6,526 nt of DNA from Actinomycetota bacterium. GTDB taxonomy: Bacteria > Actinomycetota > Thermoleophilia > Solirubrobacterales > Solirubrobacteraceae. Numbering within the stretch: position 1 is the first letter of the stretch; each line of letters begins with the position of its first letter. Below, piece after piece: positions 5,873 to 6,526 of this stretch. The notes beneath the pieces are model-generated. The model was not told where the DNA came from. It searched no databases and saw only the letters and a list, made by a program, of their open reading frames with translations. A program made the translations under genes and the position numbers. The stretch spans positions 1 through 6,526 of the forward strand of contig VAWY01000220.1 in the NCBI GenBank assembly GCA_005888335.1, in the 5' to 3' direction.

Positions 5873-6526
5873 GCGCCGGACGCAACGGGAACGGCACGGT
5901 CGGCGCGCGAGGCGCCGACGGTCGCGGTCGCGAGGTTCTCCTCGACGCCACGCGCGAGCAGCGCATCGGCTTCGGCGAGGCCGTGCTCGCCGGCACGAAG
6001 AACGTCGAGCAGCTCGTCGAGGTCCTCGATCAGGCGGACGAACGCGGACTGGCCCTGCTCCTGACCCGCCTGGAGCGCACGCAGTTCGACGGGCTGCCCA
6101 ACCGGCTCCGCGCGCGCCTCGATTACGAGGAACGCTCGCGCACGGCGTTCTTCGGCGCGGCGGCCGAGAGCCGGGGACCCGCACAGGTCGCCGTGGTCAC
6201 GGCCGGCACCTCCGACGCACCCGCCGCCCGCGAGGCGCTTCGCACCCTCGCGTTCCACGGCCTGGAGGCGGTCGAGATCTGCGACGTCGGCGTGGCCGGG
6301 CTGTGGCGCTTGCAGCAACGGATCGAAGAGCTGGCCGCGCTCCCGGTCGTGATTGCGGTGGCCGGGATGGATGCGGCGCTGCCGACGGTGCTCGCCGGAC
6401 TCGTTCCAGGCCTCGTCATCGCGGTGCCGACGTCCGTCGGCTATGGCGTCGCCGAAGGCGGCAAGACGGCGCTGCACAGCCTCCTGGCGAGCTGCGCGCC
6501 CGGCCTCGTCACGGTCAACATCGACA
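5869..6526 (+). CDS. larB: Nickel-pincer cofactor biosynthesis protein LarB (3' end beyond window)
   Basis: The first 219 codons are present and the frame is still open at the right edge; about 30-40 residues are probably missing. Hallmarks of LarB are all visible: an opening R-x-x-R-x-G-F-GEAV-x-AGTK motif, then the PurE/AIR-carboxylase-like core with VVTAGTSD, ICDVGVAGLWRL, VAGMDAALPTV, AVPTSVGYG, SCAPG and VNID. LarB is known to carboxylate the pyridine ring of nicotinic acid adenine dinucleotide and cleave off AMP, giving the bis-carboxylate mononucleotide that LarE then thiolates. Cys209 in SCAPG is probably the cysteine shown to be catalytic in L. plantarum LarB (inference from motif position). 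A Gly/Arg-rich tail of about 22 residues precedes the conserved part. The start overlaps the NadC-like gene's stop (ATGA), so the two are translationally coupled. Confidence 0.93.
   Translation, partial: MSAGRNGNGTVGARGADGRGREVLLDATREQRIGFGEAVLAGTKNVEQLVEVLDQADERGLALLLTRLERTQFDGLPNRLRARLDYEERSRTAFFGAAAESRGPAQVAVVTAGTSDAPAAREALRTLAFHGLEAVEICDVGVAGLWRLQQRIEELAALPVVIAVAGMDAALPTVLAGLVPGLVIAVPTSVGYGVAEGGKTALHSLLASCAPGLVTVNID

Overview
This 6.5 kb, very GC-rich window (roughly 70% by eye, with strong G/C preference at third codon positions) looks like an actinobacterial chromosome. GTG starts, 4-base start/stop overlaps, an F420-type luciferase-like enzyme and promoters with almost no leader fit Actinomycetota. 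A Thermoleophilia/Solirubrobacterales-like host is my guess, not something the sequence proves.

Layout. At the left edge, on the minus strand, lie the first 70 codons of larC (nickel insertion into the nickel-pincer nucleotide, NPN). Divergent from it, after a 111-base AT-richer intergenic region, are a TetR-family regulator and a protein with a MoaB/MoeA-type molybdopterin-binding (MoCF) domain, which overlap by 14 bases. A 33-base gap carrying a near-consensus promoter (TTGACA, 17 bases, TAGCAT) then starts a tightly packed plus-strand run: a di-[4Fe-4S] ferredoxin fused to a Bfd-like domain; a divergent LarA-family protein; a luciferase-like (probably F420-dependent) oxidoreductase; a NadC-like phosphoribosyltransferase homologue; and larB, cut off by the right edge. 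The ferredoxin/LarA-like, LLM/NadC-like and NadC-like/larB junctions are GTGA or ATGA overlaps.

How it may work together. LarB (first step, from nicotinate adenine dinucleotide) and LarC (last step, nickel insertion) bracket the cluster, so the cell probably makes the NPN cofactor here. The LarA-like protein keeps His191, Lys201 and His217 at exactly the spacing of the LarA cofactor site (His174/Lys184/His200), so it is the likely user of the cofactor. It seems to lack LarA's other catalytic histidine and the substrate arginine, and it travels with redox proteins. This suggests a nickel-pincer enzyme doing something other than lactate racemisation, possibly redox-linked. A NadC-like protein lacking typical quinolinate-site residues is co-transcribed with LarB, whose substrate is a nicotinate nucleotide. 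LarE, the sulfur-insertion enzyme, is not in the window.

Regulation. The promoter facing larC and the promoter of the ferredoxin operon share the same design: TTGACA followed at once by an AATAG[GT]AGG element in the spacer, with a predicted transcription start about 2 bases before the start codon. In the larC/tetR gap the element is part of an 18-base near-perfect palindrome. These are good candidates for operators of the TetR protein. A 35-base tandem duplication has also shifted the reading frame at the 3' end of the MoCF gene.
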